From assembly GCF_032362555.1 (NCBI RefSeq), contig NC_083509.1:496001-560000 (forward strand): DNA of 64,000 nucleotides, given 5' to 3'. Of this stretch, positions 43,101 to 54,400 are shown in pieces. Origin of the DNA: Amyelois transitella. Taxonomy: Eukaryota; Arthropoda; Insecta; Lepidoptera; Pyralidae. The notes beneath the pieces are model-generated. The model saw nothing but the letters and a program-made list of their open reading frames with translations, was not told where the DNA came from and did not search any database. A program made the translations under genes and the position numbers. Each line of letters begins with the position of its first letter. Position 1 is the stretch's first letter.

Positions 43101-44870
43101 CAAAATACATGCTGATTAGGCGATTATTGATATGGATCAAAAATAAAACTATAAAATCAGTATGATATGTATAATTTATTTTCCATATATCAAAATTGTA
43201 CTATCAAAACTTATCTAAAAATATTTTTACCGTGTTTTCATCCACGTTGTTGACTGGAACTAGTACTCGGACGAGACTCTCTCGGTGATCTGCAGAATCT
43301 ATCCTGCTGCCAACAGTCTACTTTGTGGCTTTGATTCGAAGGACGAAGTGACTCTTTCGGCTTATTTTTACTGTTATTCCCTTTAATATTATCATCATTA
43401 TTCTCCACTACAATGTAATCAGTAATGGGAGCTTTTGAGCGTTGAACCTGAGCGATTTGACCCGAACCCTTGTTATGAGAATTCTTTTTGGAATTTCCTA
43501 GTTTTTTTGCATTTGGATTGGCGTTAAGAATTTGACCCTTTAAGTCATCTCCAGACTTTTTTATTTCTTTTGCTGTTCTTAAAGTACGCGCTAGTTCTTT
43601 CCCAAAAAGCATAGTATCAATTTTTGTACCCATAATTTGTTCTTTCAATTCTCCTTTCAATATAGATAAAAGGGTATTACGTCTAGTAATTGAATCGTTA
43701 TGCTGAGAATCACAAAGAATTCGTCCCGTATCCATTAATAACGAAAGAACGACAGGATCTTTATTATCTTTTGATAAAAGGAGAGTGATTGCTTCACTCA
43801 AGCAAGCAATAGCACTGGCTATTTGTTTTTGTTTATTATATATAGCTTTATCTCGTTTCACAAAATTATCTGTGATTGCTGCTTTTATTTCTGGATTTAA
43901 AGACGGTGCATCTATCAATTTGCAATTAACAGGAGGTAGATGAGCACGTAGCAATTCCTTTCTGTGATCATTTTCTAGGCCAGAAGTGGCTATAAATTCA
44001 AAACGAACAGCGAGATCGTTTTGAATAGGTTTACCATAAACTGTTGCTATGGACGGATCGGCACCCATTATTTCCAAGACAACATCATCTAATGAATTTG
44101 AATAACGGTCGTGATGCTTGATAACTAGCGCTTGTCTTTTCAAGTTTTGGGGAGGAGTAAGAGGATGGTAAATATCTACGGTGGAAATTTCAATATTATC
44201 CATGTCGAAGCTGACTCTATTAGCTAAAATAAGAAATTTAGATCTATTAATATTTTAATTTTTGAATTATAAGTAAGTAAAATCAGATACGTAATCTGAA
44301 TTACCTACCTTGAGATCTCCTGATCGCCAGTCTTCGCCCAAATCTATTGATTTTGTTTTTAATGAAATTCATTTTTAACCGACTTCCTTAGCACGTGAAA
44401 TTGCTATCAGGTTATGATATTTTTATTTTAACTGAAGAATTCTAATTATTGTCTGGATTTTATAAAAAAAGCAGAAGCGATGAAATACTGTAAGTGAATA
44501 TTAAGTAGAAACACAAATCAACTCTCACAATAGCAGGTTCATATTTAAATAAGGTATCAAAATAAGTAAATGTTTGATTATTTAGAATTTAAATGAATGG
44601 TAAAGTATAAATATTTAAACTAAGACATATATAATTTGGCAACAATAGTTGCAGCTTCACTACCACTACCTTAAAACCTTGAACCTATATTCCAAGATAC
44701 TTTTATGGACAGGGATAATTTACATTTTGTACCGTCACTTGCTTGGAATCTGGATCCGCTTTAGGAGTATCTGAGTAGTTTCTTCTGAGCTGATGGGCTA
44801 AGATATTGAGGACCGGCTTTCTGAAACCACCTCCAGAGAAACACTTTAAGAAATTGGTCACCAAGGACAT
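40187..44870 (-). CDS. GNAT-like acetyltransferase paralog, CoA loop lost
   Basis: Five exons: 44724-44870, 42704-42881, 42257-42477, 41771-41901, 40187-40406; 298 residues. Phases 0, 1, 0, 2 equal those of the divergent gene at 45341, and exons 3 and 4 have the same lengths (221 and 131) in both. Shared landmarks include PWDAAMLERWA, AHCLRAPAL and KKEW. The segment that holds QGVGTLLLK in the partner reads KRSEIINVLAK here, so the glycines that grip acetyl-CoA are absent. The N-terminus (MSLVTNFLKCFSGGGFRK) is basic and could be a mitochondrial presequence. Exon 2 has an unusual GTCTGT donor. It may be a non-catalytic relative. Substrate is unknown, and a TRIM element and a gag-like ORF sit in its introns. 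Confidence 0.73.
40488..41427 (+). mobile_element. TRIM-like LTR retrotransposon, no coding capacity
   Basis: 940 bp. LTRs 40488-40742 and 41173-41427 (255 bp each) look identical by eye, begin TG, end CA and are flanked by the target duplication GCTA (40484-40487, 41428-41431). A primer-binding site TTGGTGACCCCGACG follows the first LTR, and a G-rich polypurine tract precedes the second. The 430-bp interior has no intact protein. It lies in the last intron of the minus acetyltransferase-like gene. Confidence 0.85.
43238..44203 (-). CDS. Gag-like ORF nested in an intron
   Basis: 321 residues, in intron 1 of the minus acetyltransferase-like gene and on the same strand. The central part (about 95-230), with SLNPEIKAAITDNFVKRDK, SAIACLSEAITLLL and DSITRRNTLLSILK, resembles a gag-type protein I recall from arthropod tyrosine-recombinase (DIRS-like) retroelements. 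The C-terminal third is low-complexity Asn/Lys/Ser. No reverse transcriptase or recombinase is near and no terminal repeats are seen. An AATAAA (reversed, about 43170) follows the stop. It could be a stranded element fragment, a retrocopy or a domesticated gene; the DIRS link is from memory and moderate. Confidence 0.55.
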   Translation of the reverse strand: MDNIEISTVDIYHPLTPPQNLKRQALVIKHHDRYSNSLDDVVLEIMGADPSIATVYGKPIQNDLAVRFEFIATSGLENDHRKELLRAHLPPVNCKLIDAPSLNPEIKAAITDNFVKRDKAIYNKQKQIASAIACLSEAITLLLSKDNKDPVVLSLLMDTGRILCDSQHNDSITRRNTLLSILKGELKEQIMGTKIDTMLFGKELARTLRTAKEIKKSGDDLKGQILNANPNAKKLGNSKKNSHNKGSGQIAQVQRSKAPITDYIVVENNDDNIKGNNSKNKPKESLRPSNQSHKVDCWQQDRFCRSPRESRPSTSSSQQRG

Positions 44871-45340
44871 AATGGGCACCGAAGAATTGAGGGGCAATAT
44901 TTATTCACACATAAAATTTAGTTCTCCGAATCATGTTGACTGTTTTGTGAATGATTTTATTAAATTTCTAAAAATCCAAAAATATAATAATGGTGACTTA
45001 ATGACGCCTGCTATGACATTTGATTTATTTTTTATTTGTTAATTTCATAGCGTGCCTGTTTTACATGGATTATGCATACGTCACAAAGACTTATTTGTCC
45101 TTTTCAGTAAATTTATTTGTAGATTACACCTACAATTATTTGCGACATTGAAATGAAATGTATATTAAGTAACTCAAAATTTTTAATCTCCTACAGTGTT
45201 TCTCTACTGAGGCACGAACCACAAGACTATATTATACATCAATAATGTTTTTGATAAAATGTCTTTTGTAAATGATGAGCACCTTCGTGTGATAAGAAGG
45301 CGATTATCATCGTTTTCAAATTTTTCGTCAATAGTTTTAG
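44871..45340. promoter_or_regulatory. Shared upstream region of the divergent acetyltransferase-like genes
   Basis: 470 bp separate the two start codons. It should hold both 5' UTRs and a bidirectional promoter. No TATA box at a fitting place is obvious on either strand. Confidence 0.5.
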
Positions 45341-48300
45341 ATGATGTATCGAACGATATTAAACTTCTTCAAATACCTCTATGACAACATGACAGTAGTT
45401 GTCTTAAAACTTTTAGAAAAAATCAAAACACATAAAAAAATCGAAAAAACATGCTCTAACAATAAAACTAAAAAAAATATATTAAAACAAGCAAAAGAAA
45501 TTAAAAGTGAATCAGTTCAGGATGTGACCAGAGCAGGAGGAACAATGATTAAGGCGTTATCAAGTAGTATTTTGTCTAGAAATCTGCTGAGCCAATTTGG
45601 GGTGAACACGCGACAGCCGGTGCGTTGCAGGAGGCCCTCTCCCTGCGACGTCTGCGCATTCCCACCAGAGAAGAGGCCAGTAAGTAAACTAGCAGACACA
45701 TAAGTGGGTACTTACATACATATAACTCGTCTGTAATATTTACGGGTTAAACGACTTACGAAAGACTGAAAGCCACATTCAGCTGGATGACTTAATGATG
45801 GCAAACTGGGAAACAGTTTGTATAGCTGCTGACCTATCGCCTTCTAGTTTCAGATTTTTAATTATTTAATGAAAAGGTCTTTGAGCTTTATAAGCACCTT
45901 TTTTTTGCAAATACTTGCGTAATAAATTTTTGTATAAGGATTAAATTGTTTGTGCATTATGGTGTCTGATACTTTAGAATAGGACCCATTTTTTTCTGTG
46001 TGTGGCAATTTCACCCACTGCAACAACTATGGTCCAGGCGTGTTGAATTGGTGTTAATATACTCTCTGAGGTCAGTCAGAAGCGGTTCGTTTACCTGACT
46101 TTACTTCTGGGAAACCGTGATTATAGGATTTTCTCTGAAAATAAAATAGCCGAGACAAATGCTAGAAGAATAAATGAATAACAAGTGATTTGATATTAGG
46201 AAAAGGTAACGCTAAATACAGGAGAACCTCTCTTTCTCTTTAGCTCTTATTCATTCCTGACTCAGGGTCGGCACTATGTGGTCTTATCACATTGTTTCTC
46301 TTCCCAGTGTTTCGACATTCGCAATGTGACAATCGAGCGGGGGAATCGATGCCACGCCAAGTTTATCAGGTCCTTCCTCTACAACCACTTCTGGCCCAGG
46401 GAGCCCAGCGTCGTGGGACTGTGGATGGACCTCAACTGTCCGTACATAGATGTCCTCACCGACAAGTATTCCCATTCAGGTATTGGAATGTTTACACTTC
46501 CTATCAGTTTCAATTCCAATTTCTATGGATGTCTTTATCTAATTAAGATAGTATATTCCTAAGGTTTTACATCCTTCGGATCTTTCAAAATTCTACGGAT
46601 TTACGATATATTTAGACGGATTAGAATTCACTATGAATAAAAAGGTCACTGTGCTACCTTTCTTTCCTATATCTTATATCTATATCTTAGCTATTGGTTC
46701 AAAACTCATGTAACATGCTTTATCTAATGACACTGCTCCTACTTACTTCAACTGAAATGAGATAAATTATTCTTTTACCATATTTACTTTCTTAATTGAT
46801 ATATATTTTAAAGCTTATTAAAAAATATTCATTTAAATAACTCTTTATTCCAGGTGATAGGTTCATAGCCTACGAGAAAATCCCAAGAACCGGTGAGAGG
46901 AAGATGATAGGAGTTCTAATAGCCAACAAACTATTTCCATGGGCTGCTGACGAGCTGGAGGAGTGGGCTCATTACACCGCATCGAGGCCAGAGCGCCACC
47001 GCATGTACTTCTGTGCCCATTGCATCAGGAGTCCGAATCTTTTCACCAAGTACAACATAAACTTCATTTATGATGTGAGTCAAATATAATTAGCTGTAGG
47101 CGTTAGAATTTAAGGTATTTTTTGTGTGTGTGTGTGTGTGCCGTGTGGTTCCCGGCACCAGTAAAAAAAAGAATAGGACCACTCCATCTCGTTCCCATGG
47201 ATGTCGTAAAAGGCGACTAAGGGATATGCTTATAAACTTGGGATTCTTCTTTTAGGCGATGGGCTAGCGACCCGTCACTATTTGAATCTCAATTCTATCA
47301 TTAAGCCAAACAGCTGAACGTGGCCTATCAGTCTTTTCAAGACTGTTGGCTCTGTCTACCCCGAAAGGGATAAAGACGTGATCATATGTATGTATGTATG
47401 TTTTTTTTTTTGCCACTGGTATTACGAAGTGCAAATCTAGTAGCAAAATCAAATTATGTCTTAATTTCATAATATCCTGTCGCTCTAAAGGGTTGGAAAG
47501 ACATATAGACTATTTTTAAAAAGTAGAAAAAGAGATGTTGTGAAAGATAATTTTAGCGGGATAAATGTTCCAGAGGAAGTTGTTTATGATTGTGATAACA
47601 CTTGAATCTTATGTATCCGCTCAATATAATATAAAAGTAATTCTGATGATTTAAATATTAAATCAGTGAACAGGTTTAAATAATTAATTTACAGCAGTGA
47701 TGTCCTAGTTGACGTGCCGTGTGGTTCCCGGTACCAATAAAGAAAGAATAGGACCACTCCGTCTCATTCCCTTGGATGTCGTAAAAGGCCATTAAGGGAT
47801 AGGCTTATAAACTTGATTCTTCTTATAGGCGATGGGCTAGCAACCTATCACTATATGAACCTCAATTTTATCATTAAGCCAAACAGCTGGTCGTGGCCTT
47901 TCAGTCTAGACTGTTGGCTCTGTCTACCCCGCAAGGGATATAGACGTGATTATATGTATGTATGTATGTGCTGTCTTTATTCCCGTGGAAACCTCGAGTT
48001 AGTTTTAGCTAACCCAAGTTCTGATCATGTCAGGTGGAAGTTCTAGTCACGGCATCCGAAGTGACTGCCCAGGGGGTGGGCACCCTGTTATTGAAGACTG
48101 CCATAGACAATGCGTATGAGCTCAGATACCCATTGGTGCAAGTTGTTGCAGTCAGCCAGTATACGTGCGTATAAATCAGATTTTACACAGTTTCACAATC
48201 GGGATGAAGCGAAGGAAGTGTGCAGAGATCGTGGCAAGTGGAAAGAGGTAGTCTCTGCCTACCCCTCCGGGAAAGAGGCGTGATTTTATGTAGGTACGTA

Positions 48301-49085
48301 TGTATGTTACAATCGGGGATTTGCAAAAAAAAAAAAAAAACACTGTATTCATTTGTAAGTGGCGCTAAATTCGTCGCTTTTTGTAAGTGGCGTTTGATTC
48401 GATGCTTTTTGTACGTAGTGCTAATTTCGTCGTTTGTTTTTATAGATGGTGTTAAATATAAATTCATAGCTTTTTGTACATTTCTAAATTCACGCGGGCG
48501 AATCTGCGGTTAAAAGCTAGTTTCTTGTATAACTGTGTGGCGACTTCCTACGCCACACGTCACAACAATAAAAAATAAAATCACGCGACGCTATCAGTCA
48601 AAAACAGTGAAAAAACACACAAGCAAGGATTTCACGGAGTGGAGCAAATATACAACCTCCGACACAACATCGTTGGAGCCGCGGTTCCCCAGGCACACAC
48701 CTAGCCTTCTTCCCTTTGGTGGCGGTCGAGTCGAATATACGCTCCCGCTACAACGGTACAAATCATAAGTTCTCAAATTATGTTTTAAAGCCGTATATTT
48801 CACAGTGTTATTAACAGAACTTTAGTTCCTTAAAAAGCTTTAGGAATTAAAAGTAAAAAGCAAGGTAAAGACAATAAAGTAAATAAATTGTTTTATTTCA
48901 GTGCAAGAATCTGCGAGAAATGCGGCATGAAACGGGAATGGGAGATGAGCTACACCGACTTTGTGGACGACTTTGGCCAGCGGGTGTTCTTCCCCCGCAG
49001 CCCTCATCACACTGTCGCCATCTATGTCAAGTACTTCGATCCCAAAATTGGAGCAATTGTGCCGTGCAAGCCGCAACTTATGTGA
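45341..49085 (+). CDS. GNAT-superfamily N-acetyltransferase
   Basis: Five exons: 45341-45679, 46308-46479, 46854-47074, 48034-48164, 48902-49085; 348 residues with phases 0, 1, 0, 2. The start follows an in-frame TAG. Residues 1-113 are a Lys-rich leader with a possible organelle-type presequence (IKALSSSILSRNLLSQFG). The fold begins near 117 (DIRNVTIERGN). Exon 4 has the acetyl-CoA loop TAQGVGTLLLK between two beta strands, and exon 5 has the usual C-terminal YTARICEKCGMKREW helix and strand. GNAT enzymes move an acetyl group from acetyl-CoA to an amine; the substrate cannot be told. Insect arylalkylamine or glycine-type acyltransferases are candidates. Two S1 copies occupy intron 3. Confidence 0.8.
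45735..45852 (-). repeat. SINE-like (S1) remnant in acetyltransferase intron 1
   Basis: AAGACTGAAAGCCACATTC, AGCTGGATGACTTAATGATG and ACCTATCGCCT only. Confidence 0.5.
47139..47400 (+). repeat. SINE-like element (S1), complete, in intron 3
   Basis: Preceded by a GT dinucleotide run; TGCCGTGTGGTTCCCGGCAC to ATCATATGTATGTATGTATG. Confidence 0.87.
47715..47970 (+). repeat. SINE-like element (S1), complete, in intron 3
   Basis: Second copy in the same intron. Its 3' hairpin is the perfect palindrome CAGTCTAGACTG. Confidence 0.87.
48205..48307 (+). repeat. RTE 3' fragment in acetyltransferase intron 4
   Basis: GATGAAGCGAAGGAAGTGTG, CTCTGCCTACCCCTCCGGGA and a TATG tail; very close to the intact RTE. 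Confidence 0.8.
48350..48480 (+). repeat. Short tandem repeat of about 30 bp units
   Basis: TTTTTGTAAGTGGCG-type units recur three to four times (GTAAGTGGCGCTAAATTCGT, GTAAGTGGCGTTTGATTC, GTACGTAGTGCTAATTTCG). Confidence 0.6.
48536..48752 (+). repeat. Solo LTR of the TRIM-like family in intron 4
   Basis: TGTGGCGACTTCC to CGCTACA, with ACAACCTCCGACACAACATC and GGAGCCGCGGTTCCCCAGGC. Flanks ACTG and ACGG may be a mutated target duplication. Confidence 0.75.
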
Positions 49086-49093
49086 TATATAGA

Positions 49094-49114
49094 CGTATAT
49101 ATATATATATATAT
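49094..49114. repeat. TA dinucleotide repeat
   Basis: Simple AT/TA run just after the acetyltransferase stop codon. Confidence 0.8.
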
Positions 49115-49139
49115 CACATATAACAAAACAACTAATATA

Positions 49140-49401
49140 CAGGGTGACATTTAAAACAACTGCATCCTTTTAAACATAGACTATACCCATGCATCTGAGC
49201 CGTTTGAGCCTATTTTTATTTAAATTAAACATCATCATTTTCACATTTAAAAAACCCTCAAAAACTACGTCACACGCTTTAATACAGACCAATACTATAA
49301 AAAGAAATTAAAACTAAACATGTAAAGAAATGTTTTTAAATATCCTTTAGATGAGTACACTTAACAGTTAAATTTATGCAGTTGAATTAAAAGTCACCCT
49401 G
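49140..49401. mobile_element. MITE with 25-bp terminal inverted repeats
   Basis: CAGGGTGAC..TTTAA..CAACTGCA at the left is mirrored by TGCAGTTGAATTAAAAGTCACCCTG at the right, flanked by TATA on both sides. 262 bp, no ORF. It lies in the 3' UTR region of the acetyltransferase gene. Confidence 0.75.
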
Positions 49402-49586
49402 TATATATATCGCTAATATGTATATGAGTAGTTTTCCCGTAAGTAAGATGCAAATTTATTCTACAACAAAGGGGTCTTATTTCAACCAAAGTTGATATGA
49501 ATATTGTGTAGGTATATTGCTTCCAAAAATTTTATTTATATTGCATACAAATATTTGGTTTTGTTAAAAAGAAAAAAGATGAAATT

Positions 49587-49674
49587 AATAAACTTATAGA
49601 TGAAGTATTTTTTGTAATAAACGTGGTTTAAATTATTGAATAAAACACATTACAAAAACAATTTTTTTTTTATT
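49587..49674. terminator. Facing poly(A) signals of two convergent genes
   Basis: Plus-strand AATAAA at 49587, 49616 and 49639 fits the end of the acetyltransferase transcript. Minus-strand AATAAA (TTTATT at 49669-49674) can end the gene that stops at 51470. Confidence 0.55.
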
Positions 49675-51469
49675 TAAAAATGACTAACAATCTGAGAATA
49701 CTTCTAGATAGTAAAAAAAAGTACCTACAAAACTGAAAGGAAAATATAAAAAAAAATTAAAATGAATAATCGTTAATTTATAGAATAACACTTCAAACTA
49801 AAAAAATACAATAAAAATTGTTTGTTACTTTGAAACGGAATATATTTTATACAAATATGATCAATTTAGTTGTAGTATCACAAAAACGTAAAATATTGCA
49901 AAAAATATAAAATTAACAGACTTAAAAATACCTAGTAATAAGATATTCATTCACTAAAATAAAACCTATTTACAAAACTAACTTATCTGGTAACTTGACC
50001 ATATAAATGTATACTCGGTAAGGTAGATCATTATTTACAAAAAAAAAGAAAAACAATTTTTTTCTATTGCGAGGACGTACTTAGAATTTAAAATATTCGG
50101 CAAATAAAATGTAAATTCATTGATTTCTTAGTTTTATATGGTTATGAACCCAAAATAAGAAAATCATCTAAGTACCTATTAAGGAAAAAACGATAACGAA
50201 TAGACAAAAAAAAAGAGAAAAAAAACCCACATGTTTGCTTAACCCAATCGGTCACCGTCCGATTGGACTTGCTTGCACAACAGAGAGTATCAATAAGTTT
50301 TTTACTGGTTAATTTATTGCATTAGATACTACTGCAACGGTATTGAATTGGCTTTTTGTGAAGTGGAAAAAAGTGGTAATACCAATGGTTTGGTTGGGAG
50401 TAGGACGACTTATTGGGTTTGTTTGTTGCCTAGATACGTCATTAACCTAGATATGAATTTGAAGAGAAAATCTACTAATGATTGTTAGAAAAAAATGTAT
50501 CTATCTAATAATTTACCAAAATAAAAAGGTATTTTTCAAGTGTTTTAATGGAAGACAAAATATAATTATGAAAGTTGGCAATATGAAAAGAAACATGAAA
50601 TTGTTATAACCTACATATCTACTTTGTATGTAACACCCATTGATATGGATTATTTATGTGACATAACATTAATTAAGATTTATTACATTATCATGAGTTC
50701 GGTAAAATCCTGACAACTTCTACTTACCTGATTATTTAAATACTCGGCTTTAATTCCTTAAATACCTATTTGGAATGTAATTAATAAGAATAGGTAACAA
50801 AACAAAATTTTAGCTACAGATGTAATTAATTGTGACGTTCTTGTATATTGGTGTTTGTTAGTGATTTATATAATTGGAACTAAAAATCCTTTATTATCAT
50901 CCTAATTATTTATTCTATGGCATATTGATTCATAGCACTGCAATTCATAATTCTACTTGATCGTAAAATGTGATTAATTTCAACTATAATAGATTTCTGT
51001 GCAAAAGTTCCGTCTAATTTCGACTGAATTTATTTTTGACCGGCCTCATTTTGTTATTTTTTATGAAAAACTTTTCCGAGGAAAACCTGCAATGAGCTTT
51101 GTTGCTCGTTTTTTGTCCATGCAAGTGTTAGCTTACTTTTATTAATGAGAACTATAAATCAAATTCTAGATACCTATTCAATAGAATAATACCTATAAAA
51201 TAATATTTAATATCCCCTGATATAGTGTCTCCAAAAAAAAAATAACAAAATATGCCTGTCATGCATGCATTTCTATTTTAAAAGTATAAAACGCTCTTTG
51301 AAACTCTCGCATTGAATCTAGTTACTGCTACAGCAACCAAGATTGAATTGGCATTGTTCGTTAAACTCGGTCAAAATTTAAAAGGACTGAAACTCTTACA
51401 AAATCGTAGAATTCAGAATAAAGACTTATTCGTCCCAATTCTATAATGATAACCAAATTGGGTTCATAA
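49675..51469 (-). other. Probable 3' UTR of the 51470-57873 gene
   Basis: AT-rich, no coding frame, no recognised repeat. A 1.8-kb 3' UTR is inferred from the poly(A) signal position only. Confidence 0.4.
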
Positions 51470-54400
51470 TCAGTTCTTCTTCTCATACCCCCAACGAGAG
51501 CCGCCCTCGTTGCCCCCCTTCTTGCCGTGCTGTGAGTGGTGGGCTTTGTGTTCCTCGTGACCCTGACCTCCTTTGTAGCCGGTGTGGTCTTCGTCCAGGT
51601 GACCCTTGTTGCTGAAAAGAGAATAAAAACACTATTACTACCATTTTATTGAGTCACGCGTAAGAAGTATATCGTGGCAAGTGGAAAGATGTTGTCTGGA
51701 AGGAGGCGGGATTTTATGAATGTATGTTACGTAGCCTATTTGGACTGTTCTACTCTGGCTCTAGCTACCCTGTAAGGGATGAAGATGTGATTATATGTAT
51801 GTATTTTTAGTCGTTCGCCACGCACTTAGACCAGGAACTTAAAACTACTAAGCGATTTGATGCCGCGCGGATTTAAAAATTAGGTACATTGACATATCCT
51901 AAATTTATTTTCAATTTTATCAAAATGTAAACAGTTCGAAAGTTTTCGCATGACAAACGTACATACAAAAAAAATATTAATTGATATCTTTTCCTTACTC
52001 GCTTTCTTGCTTAAAGTAATTCTATTCCTAAATGGTTAACCTTCTTCATGCATCTCCTTCTATCTTTATAGATAGAAAGAGATATGAAACTACATCTATA
52101 TTAAATTTTGAATTACATAAGTCACATCAAGATCAAATCGGATTGGTTCTAGCAAAAGGTCAGGTCAAGAGTACTCGAATCCGACGAGCTTGCATGAAGA
52201 GAGTTATAAATGTGGATTAAGCGAAAGAAGTATGCAGGGATCGTGGCAAGTGGAAAGATGTGGTCTCTGCCTACCCCTTCAGGAAAGAGGCGTGATTTAT
52301 GTATGTATGTATATATAAGTCACATGAAATGAATTTGTTCAACTCTGCTAACGTCTGTGTTTATTTATATCTTAACTAAGAATATACAAATGACGACACT
52401 AAACAGTTTTGAGGGCCAAGATCTAAAATTGTAACATTGTGTGTATGTATAATACAACATGAAGTCAAAACTAATATTCATCAACGGGCTAATGCCTTTC
52501 ACATCATCATGCAGAATGTGAATTTTATGACATTTGGTTTATACATCAATGAAGTGCCGTGTGGTGAACACAGGTCTACTACTCGATTCTGGTATATGTT
52601 GCAATTACAAATACATTGATTACCTGTATCCCTTCTTACCTCTCTCCGCGAAAGCATCACCCACGTTCACACGGTTAGCCTTCTCCTTTCCACTCTCGTT
52701 TCTCGCGTCTTTTGCTTTGAACTACCCGTATATGTGGTATTTCCTACCAAATTCTCGAAAATTCTAAAGTCATTGTAAAAATTACCTGTATCCCTTCTTG
52801 CCTCTCTCCACGAAAGCATCACCCACGTTCACATGCTGAGCCTTCTTCTTTCCACTCTCGTTACTCGCGTCTTTTGCTTTGAACTACCCATATCTGTGGT
52901 ATTTCCTACCAAATTCTCGAAATTTCGAAAGTCTTTGTAGAAATTACCTGTATCCCTTCTTGCCTCTCTCCACGAAGTCATGGCCGCGTTCTCATGGTGA
53001 GCCTCCTTCTTTTCGTTGTCGTTGCTCGGGTCTTTCGCTTTGAACTACACGCATCTGTTTTATTTCCTACCAAATTCTCGAAATTTCGAAAGTCTTTGTA
53101 GAAATTACCTGTATCCCTTCTTTCCTCTCTCCACGAAGTCATGGCCGCGTTCACATAGTGAGCCTCCTTCTTTTCGCTGTCGTCTTTTGCTTTGAACTAC
53201 CCTCATTTGTTTTATTTCCAACCAAATTCTCGAAATTTCGAAAGTCTTTGTAGAAATTACCTGTATCCCTTCTTGCCTCTCTCCGCGAAAGCATCACCCA
53301 CGTTCACATACTGAGCCTTCTTCTTCCCGCTCTCGTTGTTGGCGTCTTTTGCTTTGAACTACCCGTATCTGTGATATTTTCGACCAAATTCTCGAAATTT
53401 CAAAAGTCTTTGTGGAAATTACCTGTATCCCTTCTTTCCTCTCTCCACGGAGTCATGACCCGCGTTCACATGGATAGCTTCCTTCTTTTCGTTGTCGTTG
53501 CTCGGGTCTTTTGCTTTGAACTACCCATATCTGTGGTATTTCCTACTAAATTCTCGAAATTACGAAAGTCTGTAGAAATTACCTGTATCCCTTCTTGCCT
53601 CTCTCCACGAAGTCATGGCCCGCGTTCACATGATGAGCCTTCTTTTTCCCGCTCTCGTTGCTGGCGTGTTTCGCGTTGAACTTGCCGTATCTGTGGTGTT
53701 CCCCGCTCTTGTGGAAGTCATCGTAGAACTTATGCTCTTTGTGGAACTCGTCCTTGTGGTATTTGTTGTGGTACCCTGGAAATTTGGGGAATTTGGGTTT
53801 ATTCCATTATTATTTGTAATGATTTCTTTGGGATTGGCTTTAAAATGTAGGGAATGGGGCTTTGTTAGTGTATCCTCTAAGAGAACATGAAAATTCTTAT
53901 GAAAATTGCAGAAGTAAGTTTTCGATGTGGTAAACATCGCAGTGTAAACTTTGGATTCTTCTTTTAGGCGATGGGCAAGCAACCTGTCACTATTTGAATC
54001 TCATTACCATCTTTTAGCTATAAAGCTGAACGCGGCCTTTCAGTCTTTACAAGACTTGGTTATCTATGTATGTATGTATGATAATTAAGCGAAAGAATGT
54101 GGCTTACTACTTTACTTGAATACCCGAAAGAAATTATTTTTCTAATGTAGGAGTAGATAGCTTTTCTGATAAAAGTACATAACTGTTTTGAAACCATAAA
54201 AGTTTTATTCGCACTTATTATTTTAATACCTAAGTAATTAACGAATTCAGTTCACGTAGATGCAGTCGCGGGCGATTGTTAAAAGTAAATTCGACAATAT
54301 TCCCACGATAAGTTCAAAGAATTTTAAAATGTTTGTTTTTATTACCCTACCCGTTACGTGTTTTGGACATGTGGCATACAGATATACAAACAAGATTATT

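Noticed and set aside
46287-46546. Alternative frames over acetyltransferase exon 2
   Set aside because: Only the frame joining exons 1 and 3 in phase gives a protein matching the paralog.
52621-53579. Tandem array resembling a CRISPR or ordinary satellite
   Set aside because: Units are homologous to the neighbouring coding exon, are about 160 bp long, and have no spacers, so it is an exon-derived duplication in a eukaryotic intron.
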